Assembly: GCA_004835665.1 (NCBI GenBank)
Contig: ML240445.1
Coordinates: 186,001-250,000, forward strand
Direction: 5' to 3'
DNA length: 64,000 nucleotides
From: Phoma sp. XZ068
Lineage: Eukaryota > Ascomycota > Dothideomycetes > Pleosporales > Didymellaceae
Part shown: piece after piece, positions 43,863 through 56,500 of the stretch
Layout: every line of letters starts with the position of its first letter
Numbering within the stretch: the stretch's first letter is position 1
The notes under the pieces: model-generated
What the model was told of the DNA's origin: nothing
Seen by the model: only the letters and a program-made list of their open reading frames with translations
The model's database searches: none
Position numbers and translations under genes: made by a program

Positions 43863-44990
43863 ATGGATGACCGCACCTCTCGCGCCGGCGACGCCGCCGA
43901 CACTGCCAGCGCCTCTACCGGCCATGCAGCGCGTCCGACGGCTGCCACCACCGCGAACCCCAATGCGCCCAGAGTGCAGCAGCCAAAACCGCAGGCCTTG
44001 CCCTCGCGCTCAGGCCCAAGCTCGATCCTCGTTTCGCCGCGCCAGAAGGGCAACCCAATCCTAAACAGCGTCAAGTCGACAGCTTGGGAATACTCAGACA
44101 TTCCTGCCGACTATGTCCTTGGCGCCACAACATGCGCGCTGTTCCTGTCGCTCAAGTACCACCGTCTGCACCCAGAGTACATATACAACCGAATACGCGA
44201 CCTGAAGGGCCAGTACGATCTGCGCATCGTGCTGACTATGGTCGATGTGGAAAACCACGAGGACTCGCTGCGAGAGCTATCAAAGACGTCCCTGGTGAAC
44301 AACGTCACGATAATGCTGTGTTGGAGCGCACAAGAAGCAGGCCGCTACCTGGAACTTTTCAAGACGTTTGAACATGCTGCGCCCACAAGCATCCGGGCTA
44401 AGCAGTCATCGACCTACTCAGAGAACATGGTCGAGTTCATCACCGTACCGCGAGGCATTAACAAGACAGACGCTGTTGGTTTGGTCTCCAATTTTGGTAG
44501 CATCCGAACCGCAATCAATGCTGGACCGGAAGAGATTGGCTTGATCGCAGGGTGGGGAGACAAGAAAGTCCAGCGCTGGTGCAATGCGGTGAAGGAGCCA
44601 TTTAGGGTTAAAAAGGCTGCAAGAAGAGGTCTGACTCGAGATAGCACCCAAGCAGGCTTGTCGAGGGATACTTCTATGACGGAAGGTGAGACACAGACAC
44701 CAGGAGAGCCTGACGTTCAGCCGATGGCACGTCAGCGACTGGAAGATGTGTCGCCAGTAGCGCTTGAGATGCAGCAAGCTACTACGATCTCGACCGCAAG
44801 TACAGATCCAGACATACGGCCTGATCCTCGTCCTGCTGAGATCTTGAATGAGTTCGAGGACGATGAAGAGGCTTTACGAGAACTTAATCACGCACCTGAG
44901 CCTGCTCCTAGGCCTGCGAAACGGAAACAGGCTGAAGAGGATGTCAGTGAGGGCGTCATGGCAGCGCTGAGCAAGCTGAGAAAGCAATGA
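43863..44990 (+). CDS. RAD10: DNA excision repair protein Rad10/ERCC1
   Basis: Single exon, 375 aa, ATG at 43863 (an upstream in-frame GTG is ignored). After a ~55-residue disordered start, the ERCC1 central domain begins: ILVSPRQKGNPILNSVKSTAW, DYVLGATTCALFLSLKYHRL, HPEYIYNRIRDL and RIVLTMVDVENHEDSLREL. The C-terminal helix-hairpin-helix tandem is DAVGLVSNFGSIRTAINAGP with LIAGWGDKKVQRWCNAVKEPF. A charged tail of ~120 residues is fungal-specific. Rad10 is the non-catalytic partner of the Rad1/XPF nuclease, cutting 5' of DNA damage in nucleotide excision repair and in single-strand annealing. The conserved parts are complete. Confidence 0.95.
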   Translation: MDDRTSRAGDAADTASASTGHAARPTAATTANPNAPRVQQPKPQALPSRSGPSSILVSPRQKGNPILNSVKSTAWEYSDIPADYVLGATTCALFLSLKYHRLHPEYIYNRIRDLKGQYDLRIVLTMVDVENHEDSLRELSKTSLVNNVTIMLCWSAQEAGRYLELFKTFEHAAPTSIRAKQSSTYSENMVEFITVPRGINKTDAVGLVSNFGSIRTAINAGPEEIGLIAGWGDKKVQRWCNAVKEPFRVKKAARRGLTRDSTQAGLSRDTSMTEGETQTPGEPDVQPMARQRLEDVSPVALEMQQATTISTASTDPDIRPDPRPAEILNEFEDDEEALRELNHAPEPAPRPAKRKQAEEDVSEGVMAALSKLRKQ

Positions 44991-45208
44991 TAAGACTCTT
45001 GCATCATAAAAGTACTTGTCAGGTGATATCTAGCTCTGAAAACCCGCCAACTTGTGCACCTTCACTCCTTGCTCTGTGAACTAGCGCTGCCATTAGCAGT
45101 TAGCGTGCTTCCCCACACCAGCTTCGAGCACCTGGCAGGTGCCTGCCTGGCTCTGCTTCACATCCAACCCTCAACACAACGACGGCATTTTGGCGCACCT
45201 GAGTAGAG

Positions 45209-46612
45209 ATGCCTTTTGGATCGCTGCCTGCTGAGATTCAGATCGAGATATTCAGCTATCTTGAGAACTCTACCCTCAAGACTGTGCGTAGGGTCTGTCG
45301 TGCATTCAGAGACAACGCTGAGCCAACCTTATTTCGATACGTCATTGCGACAGCACGGTATCAATCGCTTGGTGCATTCCAGAAGATCTCCCTCTTCCCT
45401 GTATTCCAGAAGCACGTCAAAGAAATCGTCTTCGATGGATCCGTCTACGACGAGCAGCTTGCAAAGCATGAACAGTTCTACCACAGACAGGCTGCCAATT
45501 TTCCCAATCTTGATCGAGGCTTCCATTGGGACAGGTACAACCGGTACGTATTGTGTGGAGGAATATCTCCGTGCTCTGACCTAATACACACTGCAGCTGG
45601 AAGCGATACGCCCAGTACTTCAACGAACAAGAAGACATGAAAAGCGACGGTGTACTCGTGCAAACCGTTTCTCGGGCCTTAGATTGGATGCCAAATGTCT
45701 CTTGTGTCAGGTACTCGCCATACCCTCGCCATCTTCCAGTTGAAGCCAAAGAGATGCAGGGCTTGCTTCCTAGGGGTGTCACAACATCACCTGCGGCCAG
45801 CTTCACATCGTCAGACCATCCTTTTCGTCAACTCATCGCGGCATTGTTCATGTCACAGTTCGCTGGAATCCGCGAGTTTAGAACAGACGCCAGGAACGGG
45901 AAGCCTGGTACCGAATTTGCTCTTAGCATCTTTGGCCTCGAGGAAGATAATGAGATGGCGGCCGGTATGTTCCTGTTTCAACAGCTCGAGCTACTTGTCC
46001 TGAACATGGCCCTCTGGGTGCCAGAAGAGCACCTGTTTGGTCACACTCTTAACAAATTTGCAACCCTGCTACGCTCCACCACAAACCTGCAACACTTACG
46101 CCTACACCTACACCTAACTCACTGGATGTCGGACATCAATACCCGGCCTCTCTTCTGTTCTCTTGGCTTGAAGAAAGCATGGCACAATTTGCAGTCTTTG
46201 AGCCTCAAAGGAGTACTTGCAGAAGAAAACGAATTCGTAGACATGATCAAGCGACACAAAGAAACATTGACGTCCGTCAGTTTCAGCAAGTGCAGCCTCT
46301 TCGAGGGCACGTGGGCTGACGTTGTGGATGAGGTTGTGTACAATTCGAAAACTTGTTCATTCGTCCTAGATTGCGTACACGAGACGGATGTGCCTTATCT
46401 TGACGATGAATCTTTCGGTACATCCGAGAAGGAGTGCTGGGAGTATGAAGGTCGGTTGGAAATCACAACGGATAGTGATCGTATTTTTGTAAGTTCAAGG
46501 TGACCCACGGCCTGCTGGGTAATGCTAACAGGTTTAGGTTGAAGGAAATCCTGCTAAGAAGTCAGTATACGACTCCCGCAAGCAACAGCTAGATGCTGCG
46601 CAACATGTCTGA
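45209..46612 (+). CDS. F-box protein
   Basis: Three exons: 45209-45543, 45597-46488, 46538-46612 (introns 53 and 49 nt, the last with a GCTAACAG branch/acceptor), 433 aa. The F-box is at residues ~3-45: GSLPAEIQIEIFSYLENST, then TVRRVCRAFRDNAEPTLFRYV. The rest contains leucine-rich, irregular segments (LHLHLTHWMSD, NLQSLSLKGVLAEENEFVDM) that could form a repeat fold for substrate capture, but no named domain is visible. Such proteins are Skp1-Cul1 ubiquitin-ligase adaptors, and fungal genomes of this type have many lineage-specific copies. It closes the dense part of the window; the gene-poor tract begins right after it. Confidence 0.82.
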
Positions 46613-48607
46613 GCTACCTAGCAGACATCGATCCTCATACGATGTGCTCTGTTCTGTTGCGATTTTCTTGGTCCTTGGATAGCCCTCCGCTTGCGCTCGT
46701 CTAGACAACTGGTCATGCCACGGTGCAAATCGTAGACGGCATGTGATTGAAGCTTTTCTGTGATACATCTAAGTCTCCACCGTGGCCACAGATGTACAGT
46801 CTCCGAGGACGGGTACCGTATCCGAACCACTTCGCACCGACTGGAAATAACTCATACCCACGATAATGGAAAACATCATCAATTCTATAAGCTTCATAAC
46901 CATGCCTTGACTGTCCATCACGCAAACTTCTTGACTGTCAGAATCTTAACCTTGCGCTGCATAGGTGGTTGCAATTCACCTATCAAGGGGACTCTGCATT
47001 TCGATTACGGACATGCCATGCATCTTACCCAGCAATCATAGAGTACGCATACGAGCGAAACGTGGCTCGATCTTGTAACTGCGTAAGGATGCGTACGAAT
47101 GCAACGGGCGCATTCGCTTCCTGGCGTCTTTAGGCACACCATTTCCAACGAGTAAGTCGAAGGGACAAAATGAGCAATACCTGCGCGACCTAAACCATCT
47201 CACTTACACAAACTGTAGGTGACGTCATGTGAAGCGACTTGCACGATTATTTGCGGCTATCAAGACGAAGATTAAATCGACAGGTTCGCTAGAGAACATT
47301 GTATGGCTTCCTGGTTCGTATGACAAAACGGCAAACCCGGCTCTTGGATCGTTTCGCGTCGAGCCGCCGTCACTTGCCGCGTGCAACAGACTGGGCGGCA
47401 TACTAATGCCGCTGGTACCCCAATCTTGTTGGTTACACCCAGGTCTGCACACGACGACTTGGAGGTAACTATGCTTCTGAGTCATTCAACACTTTCTTCT
47501 CGCCATGATAGATTTAGAATACCAAGGTGGAGGCATACGTAACCCCGCATCGCATGGCTGGCACTAGGAATTACATTTTCAACGGCTGGCTGCGTGGGAC
47601 GATTCACCCCCACGCATATCTGTTTTAAGGAAGGCTCTCAGCCTCCATCCCGGTACCCAGATCATTAGATCGAATCACAATCCTCGAATCCTGCATCGAT
47701 GGAGCTTACCCCAGACTCGCGACTCCCTGTGAGCTCGATTTGGTATCCCTGCGTCTATGATCGCGTCGAATTCTACGCATGGTAGGGTTACCATTACCTT
47801 GGGTTTTTTTTCTTTTCAGCCGCATAGTTTATACGTCGTCTCCACGCAATGTCAAATCTGTCACGCAACGTCGAGACTTGCCCTTCCCGTACGACACGCC
47901 CTCATTTCCTTCCTTCACTAGCGTCAAATTGCCCTCCAGAGTGCCCCTCCCTGTAAGTTTTGCAAATTAGCATTGGCGGGGTTCTAGCTTGCTACCAGTT
48001 TAACAATTGACCCACTCTTGCCCTTCTCGCAGTCTATTCCGTATCTGGTCGATGGCAACAGTCCCCGCGTCGGCGAGTGTACGCTTGCAAGCGTCCCGCG
48101 GGAAGGCATGGCACCGTACGCGACTCGACTTTCTCGCGGGCGCGTGGAGGCATACCTAATCGGTATCGTGAAACAATGTTCGACAGCTCACACTCGCCCC
48201 TCGCTTTGCCCGTTGGAAGCATGCTTTTTTGTAGTTGTGGAGTGTCTGTGCCCTGAAGGGGCACAGAGAGGCATACGAGGCATGCAGCACTGCTGTTCTC
48301 ACTCATGTCCGGGGACATGCAGCGCTCATACTTTATGAAGTGGTCCTTCTCTTCTTTCCTCCTATCACCAGGACACGCTTGCATATGAACCGTGTCCCTC
48401 CAGCGTCACTTGTTTCCTCCACACTCCACATTCACCTTTCTTGAGTGTCGTTTGCATCCGAAGTTCGTCTCGGACCCTCTGCCATCGTATTGTTTGTTAG
48501 GCTACCGATATTGTGCTTCTCGAATTACCGCCAGCCTTCTCTTTCAAGCCACACACTTCAGCTCCCGTCCTGATTCGCACCAAAATTCTTCTTGTGACCC
48601 AACATAG
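46613..48607. other. Gene-poor stretch, left part
   Basis: About 2 kb after the F-box gene. Several 60-110 codon frames are present on both strands, most without ATG, none with a recognisable domain or signal peptide. A 5' exon of the next gene should lie near its right end, but I cannot place it. Confidence 0.4.
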
Positions 48608-49247
48608 CACGTCGTGATCAAGAAGCCCGCCACATTGTAGCGAGCAAGAGCGAACCACAAGGATACACATTCTCAAACGCTGGTGACGTCAATACAGCAG
48701 TGAGTCCAGCTTCAGCGGACGTACATAGTACAAGCTAATTGTTTCATTTAAGTCTGTATACGATAAATATAATGTCGGCGTCCCTTCCGCACAGGAGAAC
48801 ACAAACGCCTTCACTAGCTCGACGCAGTACACCTACCCTACCGATCTCGACTCAGAGAACCTCAACACCTCGAGAGGTAGAGAACGAGAAGAGCAGCAGT
48901 ATAGCCAAGTGCCTCGACACTGGGCCTCCAGAAACAATCCGATCAACCAAGCGGTGAACGATCCTGCATTAGCATACAGCAACGACCACAACTACAATCT
49001 CAACCACAACTACGGCTATGATGCCAATATGGCCCAGACATACCATTCCTACCCGGAACAATCGATATCGAACCACGGCATTACCAGGCAGCTGAGGGAA
49101 TCAAACCTGCAAAACTTCAACCACCAAACAACGCCGTCAAGCAGCATGGCAAGATGGGCACAGGAGGGTCAACGAGACGGCTCTTGGAACGTTGCTAGTG
49201 CAGTTGGAAAAGAGTCCGACTACACTCCATACAACCCAAGATTGTGA
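48608..49247 (+). CDS. Hypothetical Asn/Tyr/Gln-rich protein, 5' end unresolved
   Basis: Two joined exons are visible: 48608-48699 and 48753-49247 (53-nt intron, donor GTGAGT, branch GCTAAT, acceptor TTTAAG). The join gives EPQGYTFSNAGDVNTA/SVYDKYNVGVPS in frame, and the frame then runs open to a stop at 49247. Upstream of 48608 the frame meets a stop, and an ATAG acceptor sits exactly there, so at least one more 5' exon is expected. No in-frame ATG exists before the late Met in NMAQTYHSY. Composition is rich in Asn, Tyr, Ser and Gln (NDHNYNLNHNYGYDANMAQ) with no Cys and no fold that I know. It resembles in style the disordered parts of the C2H2 proteins further right, but I cannot align them. 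Confidence 0.5.
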
Positions 49248-51989
49248 AGGGAGCTGAACATAACAGTTTTCTGATCATCAACGAGCTGAAAGACGGCGCA
49301 CTTTATACAGACTTGTCAAGATGTCTGAACACGGCATTCATTGGATCAGTAAGGGGGTGGGGGCGGGTATGGGAAGGCTGTGCATCAGAAAGTAGTGCAT
49401 AGGGGTAGCCTGCATTAGGTGCAGGCACCGACATAACGGCAGTTGGGGCGCGCATCATGGAGGGGTTGGCGTTTATGGTTTTAGGTTCGATATCTCCCAC
49501 TGCACAGGCTTCGTGCTTGGATTTGCCTGGTGGTCGAGTTGGTCACTTTAATTGGCGGCATTTGCATCTTTCACTTCATAGCCATTTCCTTTCCACTGGC
49601 AGGTTTTGATAAGAAGCATAGTCTGCTTCGCTGCTGTAGAAATGCGAGTCTGCGAATTTCAGCACCATTGCCCTATTCACGAGTGTTGATTCAATGTGAT
49701 TTTCAGATTCTAAGAAAGTGGTATGGTGGGTTGTGGTTGTCTCGTGAAGGTGGGTAAGGCGGGCATCAACAGAACCCCGAGAATCTGACATGCGGCTCTT
49801 ACTCGAGCTGACGCAGGTCCCTCATCGCTCCCCCACCGGTCAGCTACATCGATCATATGCCAACGCAGAGCCGCGTAATTTGGAGGACTGAAGGCGCACC
49901 ATCAATCTCGCTTGGACAGCAATTGAAAGCATCACAGCCAGTTGTTGGGAGGAGGACTACTTCGCTTGGGTTTGGTGGAGTGGGGCTCGAGACGTTCAGG
50001 ATAATCTTTACCCCACAAGATGGTCTTGCGATCCGCGTGATGGCTGGCCTGAGACGTTGGCGCAATAGCAAAGCCTCATCGTCGCCAAGGTGAAAAGGGC
50101 AAAGGGGCGCTGCAAGCCCGCCAAGGTATGAGGCTCCGCAGCCTGATGTTGTGGGTGACAGGCAACAAATTCTCATGTCCCTGCGTCATTTCGATTCAGA
50201 TCTGTCAATTGGTGCGCCTTCGAGCAATTGAGGTCGATTTCATGTTCTCCCGCAAGGACGTGTTGCGTTCGAAGCAAAGAACAGCTTGACAGCAATGTTA
50301 AGTTGAGTGGTCAATGCGAGGTCGTTGGTTTGTGTCGCCCCGAGCCGAGAGTGGGGTAGCTAGCGTGAGCACGGAGCACTGTGGGACAGGAGCGATTGCT
50401 CAACTTCAACATCATCTCGTACTCCTAAGAGCATCTTTTGCGAAATCCACGCCTCACTCTTGCAAATGAAAAGTACCTCAATGGTCTTAGGGCTCAAACG
50501 ATAGACTGCACAGATGTAGCTGGGAACGGCACGCAGGCGGCCGCCCACAAGACCTGCCCCCTTGATTCACCGGTTTTCCAGGATGGCCAGCGGCTAGCAC
50601 TAGTGTCGAGTCCCGGAGGACTCCATGAGCTGAGTGCTTACGAGCCCTTCATTGCCCTTGACATTTTGACTCCGCAATGGGCGTGTCGTCGGTTACGTGT
50701 GCATTGACTAGATGCGGGAACGTTTGCGATGTGGGTTTGTCCCACAAGCATCGGGCACGCCGGTCCAGTCGGCTGACAACAAGCATTGTTGATACGCCTG
50801 AAATCGACCACTACCTCAATCTAGGCGTTGCAGTCTGCCTCGAGTGTGCCTTGTTATTGATGATGATTCGGCCCCCAAACGATGGATTGTGTCATGGTAC
50901 TTGCCGAAGTTGTAAGAATAGCATTTCATCTTCTGAATGTTGGTAGAGCACTGTTCAGAGCCGAAAATAGAATTCTGGAGATGAGGATATCAGATGGCTT
51001 TGCCTCCGTAAACTTGAATGAAAAGTTTCGGCAAGCCTACGTTCACTACAGCATGTTATCTGAAGGGATTTTTACTGCAATTCGCGAGTTGGATATGCAG
51101 TTAACAACTTTTCATTGCTTGCCAATACCTTTTTCCTCCCACGGCTAGCTTTAGACAGCAAAGCACAGTCCTTCAAAACATTACAGAAGAATTCTCGACA
51201 ACGCAACCGCAACTTCCGCGCGCCTACACCGCTGGACTCGTCAGTAATCTCAAAGCCTGCCAAGCTTTGCGCAGCACCTTTTGGACTCCGCCCTCAAAGG
51301 CACTCCTCACCGGTCACCAAGCCCAGGCGCCGGCAACAAGATGGCAGCACAACATTGACCCATGCAGATGCCGGTAAGGGATCATCACTCATATTGTCTG
51401 TTAGGGCTAGGTCCCTTCACTGCTTAGTCCTCAAAACCTGACGTAGTTGGAGTATGCCTTGCCAGACTCCCTCTTAGTCTCTCGCAAAAGCTAACACAAT
51501 CAGACATTGACCGGGCCTGGGGCAGAAGCGGCCATCATAGAACCCCGCCAATAATGCTGCGCAGCTAGGATGCGTAGCGCCAAGCTTGTGGTTGCCTTCT
51601 TCTCGACACCCTCAATCTCAGGTCTCCTGCCAGACACCCCTCGAACTAGTGATCGCCCGCAGTGACTCGAAAAGTGCTTAGACCAATCGAAGTACACGAA
51701 TAATGTTTGCCTTCTTCTGCTCGCGTCGTTCATGCAGCCGGAAGTGCATGGAACGTTACGAAAGTGCCCTCATCGTACGTTGCTATCACATAGCGCTTTC
51801 CAGGGCGTTAACAAGCGGTTTCACGTTGTATTCCTGCAAAATGTACCACAAGTTCCTCGAGGACACGCATCCTCCACCCTAGCCATGACGCGCGTTACGT
51901 ACGATCGTGGGTTGCTACGATAAAAGTCCCGCAGTCTCGCTTCTGTCAGGCATCAGATATCTTTCAACCGATTCCCAACAAGCGGCAAT
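49248..51989. other. Gene-poor stretch between the Asn-rich gene and the first C2H2 gene
   Basis: About 2.7 kb with no supported gene on either strand. It contains no obvious transposase fragment, tandem repeat or tRNA. The last ~100 bp should be the promoter of the C2H2 gene; ATAAAAG near 51920 could be its TATA element. Confidence 0.4.
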
Positions 51990-53591
51990 ATGCGACTCTT
52001 GATTGAATCACGCAAACTGACCATTGAGTGAGTGGGTGCTCCTTCACTGAGTTTTCTTTCATTCTGGATTACGATTGACATCAACAGATTGGCATCAAAC
52101 AAACACTCTGCGGCCGATAATCCACGCGCAGATACACTCGCTTCAGATACTGCAAAAAAAGATCCTCACATCGATATCGAACCCCTCTCTAATTCAGCAG
52201 ACAACAAAGATTCTGCCAAATCTTCGGACCAGAGCATTTATCGCTATAGACAGCTTTCTCGTCGAAAGAGCATCCACAAACGCATCGGCCGACTTTTCCT
52301 TCGTATCTCCAAAATGTGTTCCGACGTACATTGCAGTGCATACGCTTATCAGTACGGTTGCGGTGTATCTGAACTACCTGCTGGAGAGCCGTCGGTGGAA
52401 GGTACTACATCGTTCCATGAGATGCCTGGCTCGTTCCCTCGTTTCGAACTCGAACAACCGGATATACAGCAACAAATGGCTAGTTGCCGCCCCACTGGAC
52501 TTGGGTACAGTCCAATAGTTCCCGAACATCTTCGTGACTATTACAAGGCGAACCAGAAGGCCACAATGCGCAGAGCCGCCGTTATGTCAGTCACGAATCT
52601 ACCACAACTTCCTCGTCTGGAAGTCCCAGAATCGACACACCGAGTGCCAAGGTTGATGTCAGATCACTATTCAGCCACACCGTCACCAATTTCTCCAATT
52701 ACACCAGTGCTAGATGCAACCAGTGCGCATGTCCAAACATCAAACGCACAGCTGTACCTAGACGCAGTTTCGCCTTGTACGATACCGAAGAATGGGAATA
52801 TATATGCTCATTATGGATCATGGGGTCACTACGCGCAACAGTCTCCCGCGACACCTTCTACAGCCAATTCCTATGGTTCATCATTCGCTACGACGCCACT
52901 CTCGGCGCATGCATCCTCCGCTCATACATCCTTGTATTCTTGGCCACAGCTACAATCGGGGCAATTACCACCGATGTACTCTCAGGCGTATTTACCCGTG
53001 GGTCACAGCCAGAGCGCAAATGACGCAATGGTTGCTCAAGCGACGCCATGGCTGGGCAACCTCAATGCACAGCCCTTAAATCTTAGCAATACATTCCCGG
53101 TAGCCCATACACAAGACTATCAAGCGGACGTACCCATAGGCTTTCGGCACCATAGCACACCTCCACAAGCACAGAGCTGTTTCGAGAAACAGAGTCAACT
53201 AGACGCAACACAACTACGCCCCACGCCTTCGCAACTCAGCCATAGATACAGCGATGTGCCATACAGCGACGTGCCATACAACGACACGCCATACATCGAC
53301 GCGCCGCCAGCCTATAGCCCAGTCGTTCCAGACCCGCAAGTTCCCACCACAAATCCACGACCACGCTACCCGCCAGCCGAATGCAAACAATGTGGGAAGA
53401 TCTTCACGGGCAAATACGGGCCTGGGAACTGTAAAAGGCATGTTCAACAAACACACGGATCGATAGTCGACCGAGCGATTCATATGTGCAAGGTCTGCAA
53501 GAAGACATACAACCGTGCAGACGCGTTACGGAAGCATTCGTGGAAAAAGCACAGGCAAGAGGATGCGAGACCGAACAAAAGGAGACGATGA
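51990..53591 (+). CDS. C2H2 zinc-finger protein 1 (putative transcription factor)
   Basis: Two exons, 51990-52027 and 52088-53591 (60-nt intron, donor GTGAGT, acceptor CAACAG), 513 aa. Exon 1 encodes MRLLIESRKLTIE; the main frame itself has no upstream ATG. About 430 residues are Ser/Gln/Pro/Tyr rich and disordered, with a 5-residue tandem repeat (SDVPY type) at ~407-426. The C-terminus holds two fingers: CKQCGKIF..GNCKRHVQQTH and CKVCKKTYNRADALRKHSWKKH, then a basic end RPNKRRR that can serve as nuclear signal. The first finger has a longer loop than the canonical C-x12-H spacing. Domain order (long disordered activator-like arm, terminal fingers) suggests a DNA-binding regulator. Targets are unknown. 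It pairs with a related gene about 4 kb downstream. Confidence 0.82.
53250..53309 (+). repeat. 15-bp tandem repeat inside C2H2 protein 1
   Basis: Four adjacent 15-bp units encode Ser-Asp-Val-Pro-Tyr, the same again, Asn-Asp-Thr-Pro-Tyr and Ile-Asp-Ala-Pro-Pro. The first two are nearly identical in DNA and the last two have drifted, so the array probably grew by slippage. Confidence 0.8.
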
Positions 53592-56500
53592 GCCATACAG
53601 ATGGGAACATTGTATGAGATCTTGATGCCTTGGCTTTGTTATAAGGACCGAACAACATCGAGATACGAAGTTGCATAGCATATTTCTTTTCCTTCTGATA
53701 CCCCATACCTATGTAATGAAGAAGCAGTAATATTAAGAATTTACACAATCATGTTGCCTTTAAGATAAGCCGTACCACCTTGCGCGTCCAGACGTACTGT
53801 GCTGTCCCGCTTGGTTCGCGCCTCGCTTGTTAGTGACCATATTGTAGCTTGCGGTTCCACAAAGCAGTCTAAAGGCATCTATAACAACGAAGTACCACCA
53901 ATGTACCATTTTCCCAAGATGAAATGCAACCGACCAAAGGCTTCTCGAAGCGAACAGCCACAGGCAGAATTGCGGGAGCTAAAGCACTGCGGGACGTGGC
54001 TACCTTCCCCGCTCTGCACCCTCGTAAAGGAGTTCGGCGGCCAGACTTCGTTCAAATACGACATCCCAACAGTCAAGCCAGCGAAGCTCGTCACGACTTA
54101 ACGAGAGACTAGGATGTTCCCACTAACGGCACGAAGGAACCAGGTCAGATTATGCACAGCCTAATACCCGATAGCTAGAAGAGCGGTGTGGAGAAACGTT
54201 CCACGTGTCTATCCTTGCCATACCGAGCATCAGAAGGTGACGAAGGTGCCAGGATGACCGGCTAGTGCGGCTCTGCTGTGTATTTCACCAATCAGAAATA
54301 TCAAGGCGTACCACACCCAACATCTCGAATTTCAGTTATCTTTCTAACGGACCGAATCAGCCTTACACCCAACTGATACTAACAGGCTGGGGTCCCTTGA
54401 AGTTTGCTGTGAAGTACAGGGTTGAGTAATGTCTCATGACTCGGTAGTGGCTGACAGTTTCTGTGAAACCTTTGACTGCGGTCTGAGTTCAACGTGTTGA
54501 CAGCAACACGAAGACCGCGTGTCCGTGCAAACTCCACGTAGACACTGGGGCAAGCGAGTGTATGACCGTGCGTCAGAGATCTGCGAAGGTGTAATGAAGT
54601 GTTTGAGCTTCGAGAAGCTCATAATCCATGTTTGTCAATAATTGTTCCCCTGTCAGATCAGGATCGCAAGCTGCTACTCGCACGGTCTGCAATGAACACA
54701 GACAGATGAGCTTTCGACCGTGCGTTCACATTTTTTTGGTGTCGATCCTGGACAGACTAAGACTTAGTGATTACCGGCTTTACTGATAGACCTATTGCGA
54801 TAGTTCTTGAGTTTCGTCACAACCAGGCAACAACAGGTTAATTCTCATTTTAGCAGGGTTTCTGAACAATAGGGAGGTGTGACAAGCCACATGTTGGGGT
54901 CTAACTCGTCGTATTGTTAGTCTGTCAGTCAAATGTTATGTACCTCATCTCTGGTCTGTTGACTGTGGTCTGTGTATTTAGTTGTATCTGTGCTCTAAAA
55001 TTGACCGGGTTGACCTTGAAAGTAGCAAACCAAACAGATCCATTAATTGAACGTGATCGCTCGATAGGCGGCTCAACACAGCAAACATATCTGAAAGAAG
55101 AATGGAAAGCAAGACGAGTGATTGTATGCATCGCACACAGCAAAATAGAGTGTGATCGTCCAAAAAAAACTGTCTAGTAATGATCTCAGCCGGATAGGTC
55201 AACGAGGAAGCCACTCCACGTGGAAACAACGGAAGAACGTGCGTATGACTGGTTTTAACTCGGAAAGAGCCGACCCGGAAGACGTCCTCGAAGCTTCATC
55301 TGTCCTTAAATTCATGAAGCGAGTTGCGCAACGCAGGGTGTCCATCCGATCCTAGTTGTCCGCGGAGAGGAACACACTAGAGAACGCTAACAGCGGCGTG
55401 GTCACTGCCAAGTTTGTGGGTTGGCGCCGGATATTGTGGCTGGCCAATGCCTTCGTCACTAGTATTCGCAGGGTTAATGGCCCGATGCCAAAAGAGCTCA
55501 TTGCTCATTGATTAGCTTGCTTCTGTTGATGGTGATCGCGGGCCGTTGCTTCATTGATGTCCCCACACTGCAGTATTTCGACCACCCACTGATTCATATG
55601 GCCTGAGGGTGTATCGCACTCGCTAAGTTATACTCGAATGGCGCAAGGCTCATCCTTCGCTGTGACTTGCGTTCATCGGACAAGCTACAACTCGGAATCA
55701 TGCGAGCCATGGGCTAATGCAATGATTATGGGAGTTCCTCCGCTGAGCCTGCGTCTGTCTCTGCACACAGGACAGGGTTTCTGATCCTCTAGTAGATTTG
55801 GAAAGATCGCTGGCTGCGTCCAGCCGATGCAAAGGAACGGGAGTCTTGCAGCAAGTCTATTACCCTTGCAAGTATGTGCGAAATGAACGGTTACGTGCAC
55901 AGATGCATACAGAAGCGTAACATTGGCTTAAATCTTGGAAATCGAACCCTATAACGATCAGTGTACTTCGTTTGGGACCTACTGCATTCCGAGAGGATGA
56001 CCAGACCATGTTCAACAAGACGCAAAGGTGATGGGCTTTAGCCGCCAGCAGCATCCTTGCATGACTTCGAAACAGGAAGAAGGGCGTTTTGACCTGCACG
56101 CACGGCTGCTCCCACGAGTACGCACCTAGATAACAACGGGCGCTTGATGTGATTGTAGTTCCACACAAAACGGCGATGAGGCCCCAGTCAACCTCTAACG
56201 GAGTCAGCTCGTGGCTGGAGCGCAAGGAGGCGAAGGTAGGGTCGTCCATTGGACAAGGACGCGTGTGGAAGCTCCCCATGGAGGAAATCGATCAAGCGCA
56301 GCGTAGACTTGAAAGCAGCTCGTGCATCCAAGCCCACGTGTCCAAGAACTCTTAAGGCACCAATTTCCCGTGAGGCTATTTTGGAGTAGTCTGTAAATCC
56401 TGCAATCCTTGATCGCCTGGGCTGATCCATGCCTGTGGGCGTGGCCTTGTCCAGGCGCTTTCTCCGCACTTTTGTTTCGAAACGCCATGGCCGGCACCGA

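Noticed and set aside
47229..47468. Frame with a basic start (KRLARLFAAIKTKIK) in the gene-poor stretch
   Set aside because: No ATG start (GTG only), no domain, and an equally long frame on the other strand.
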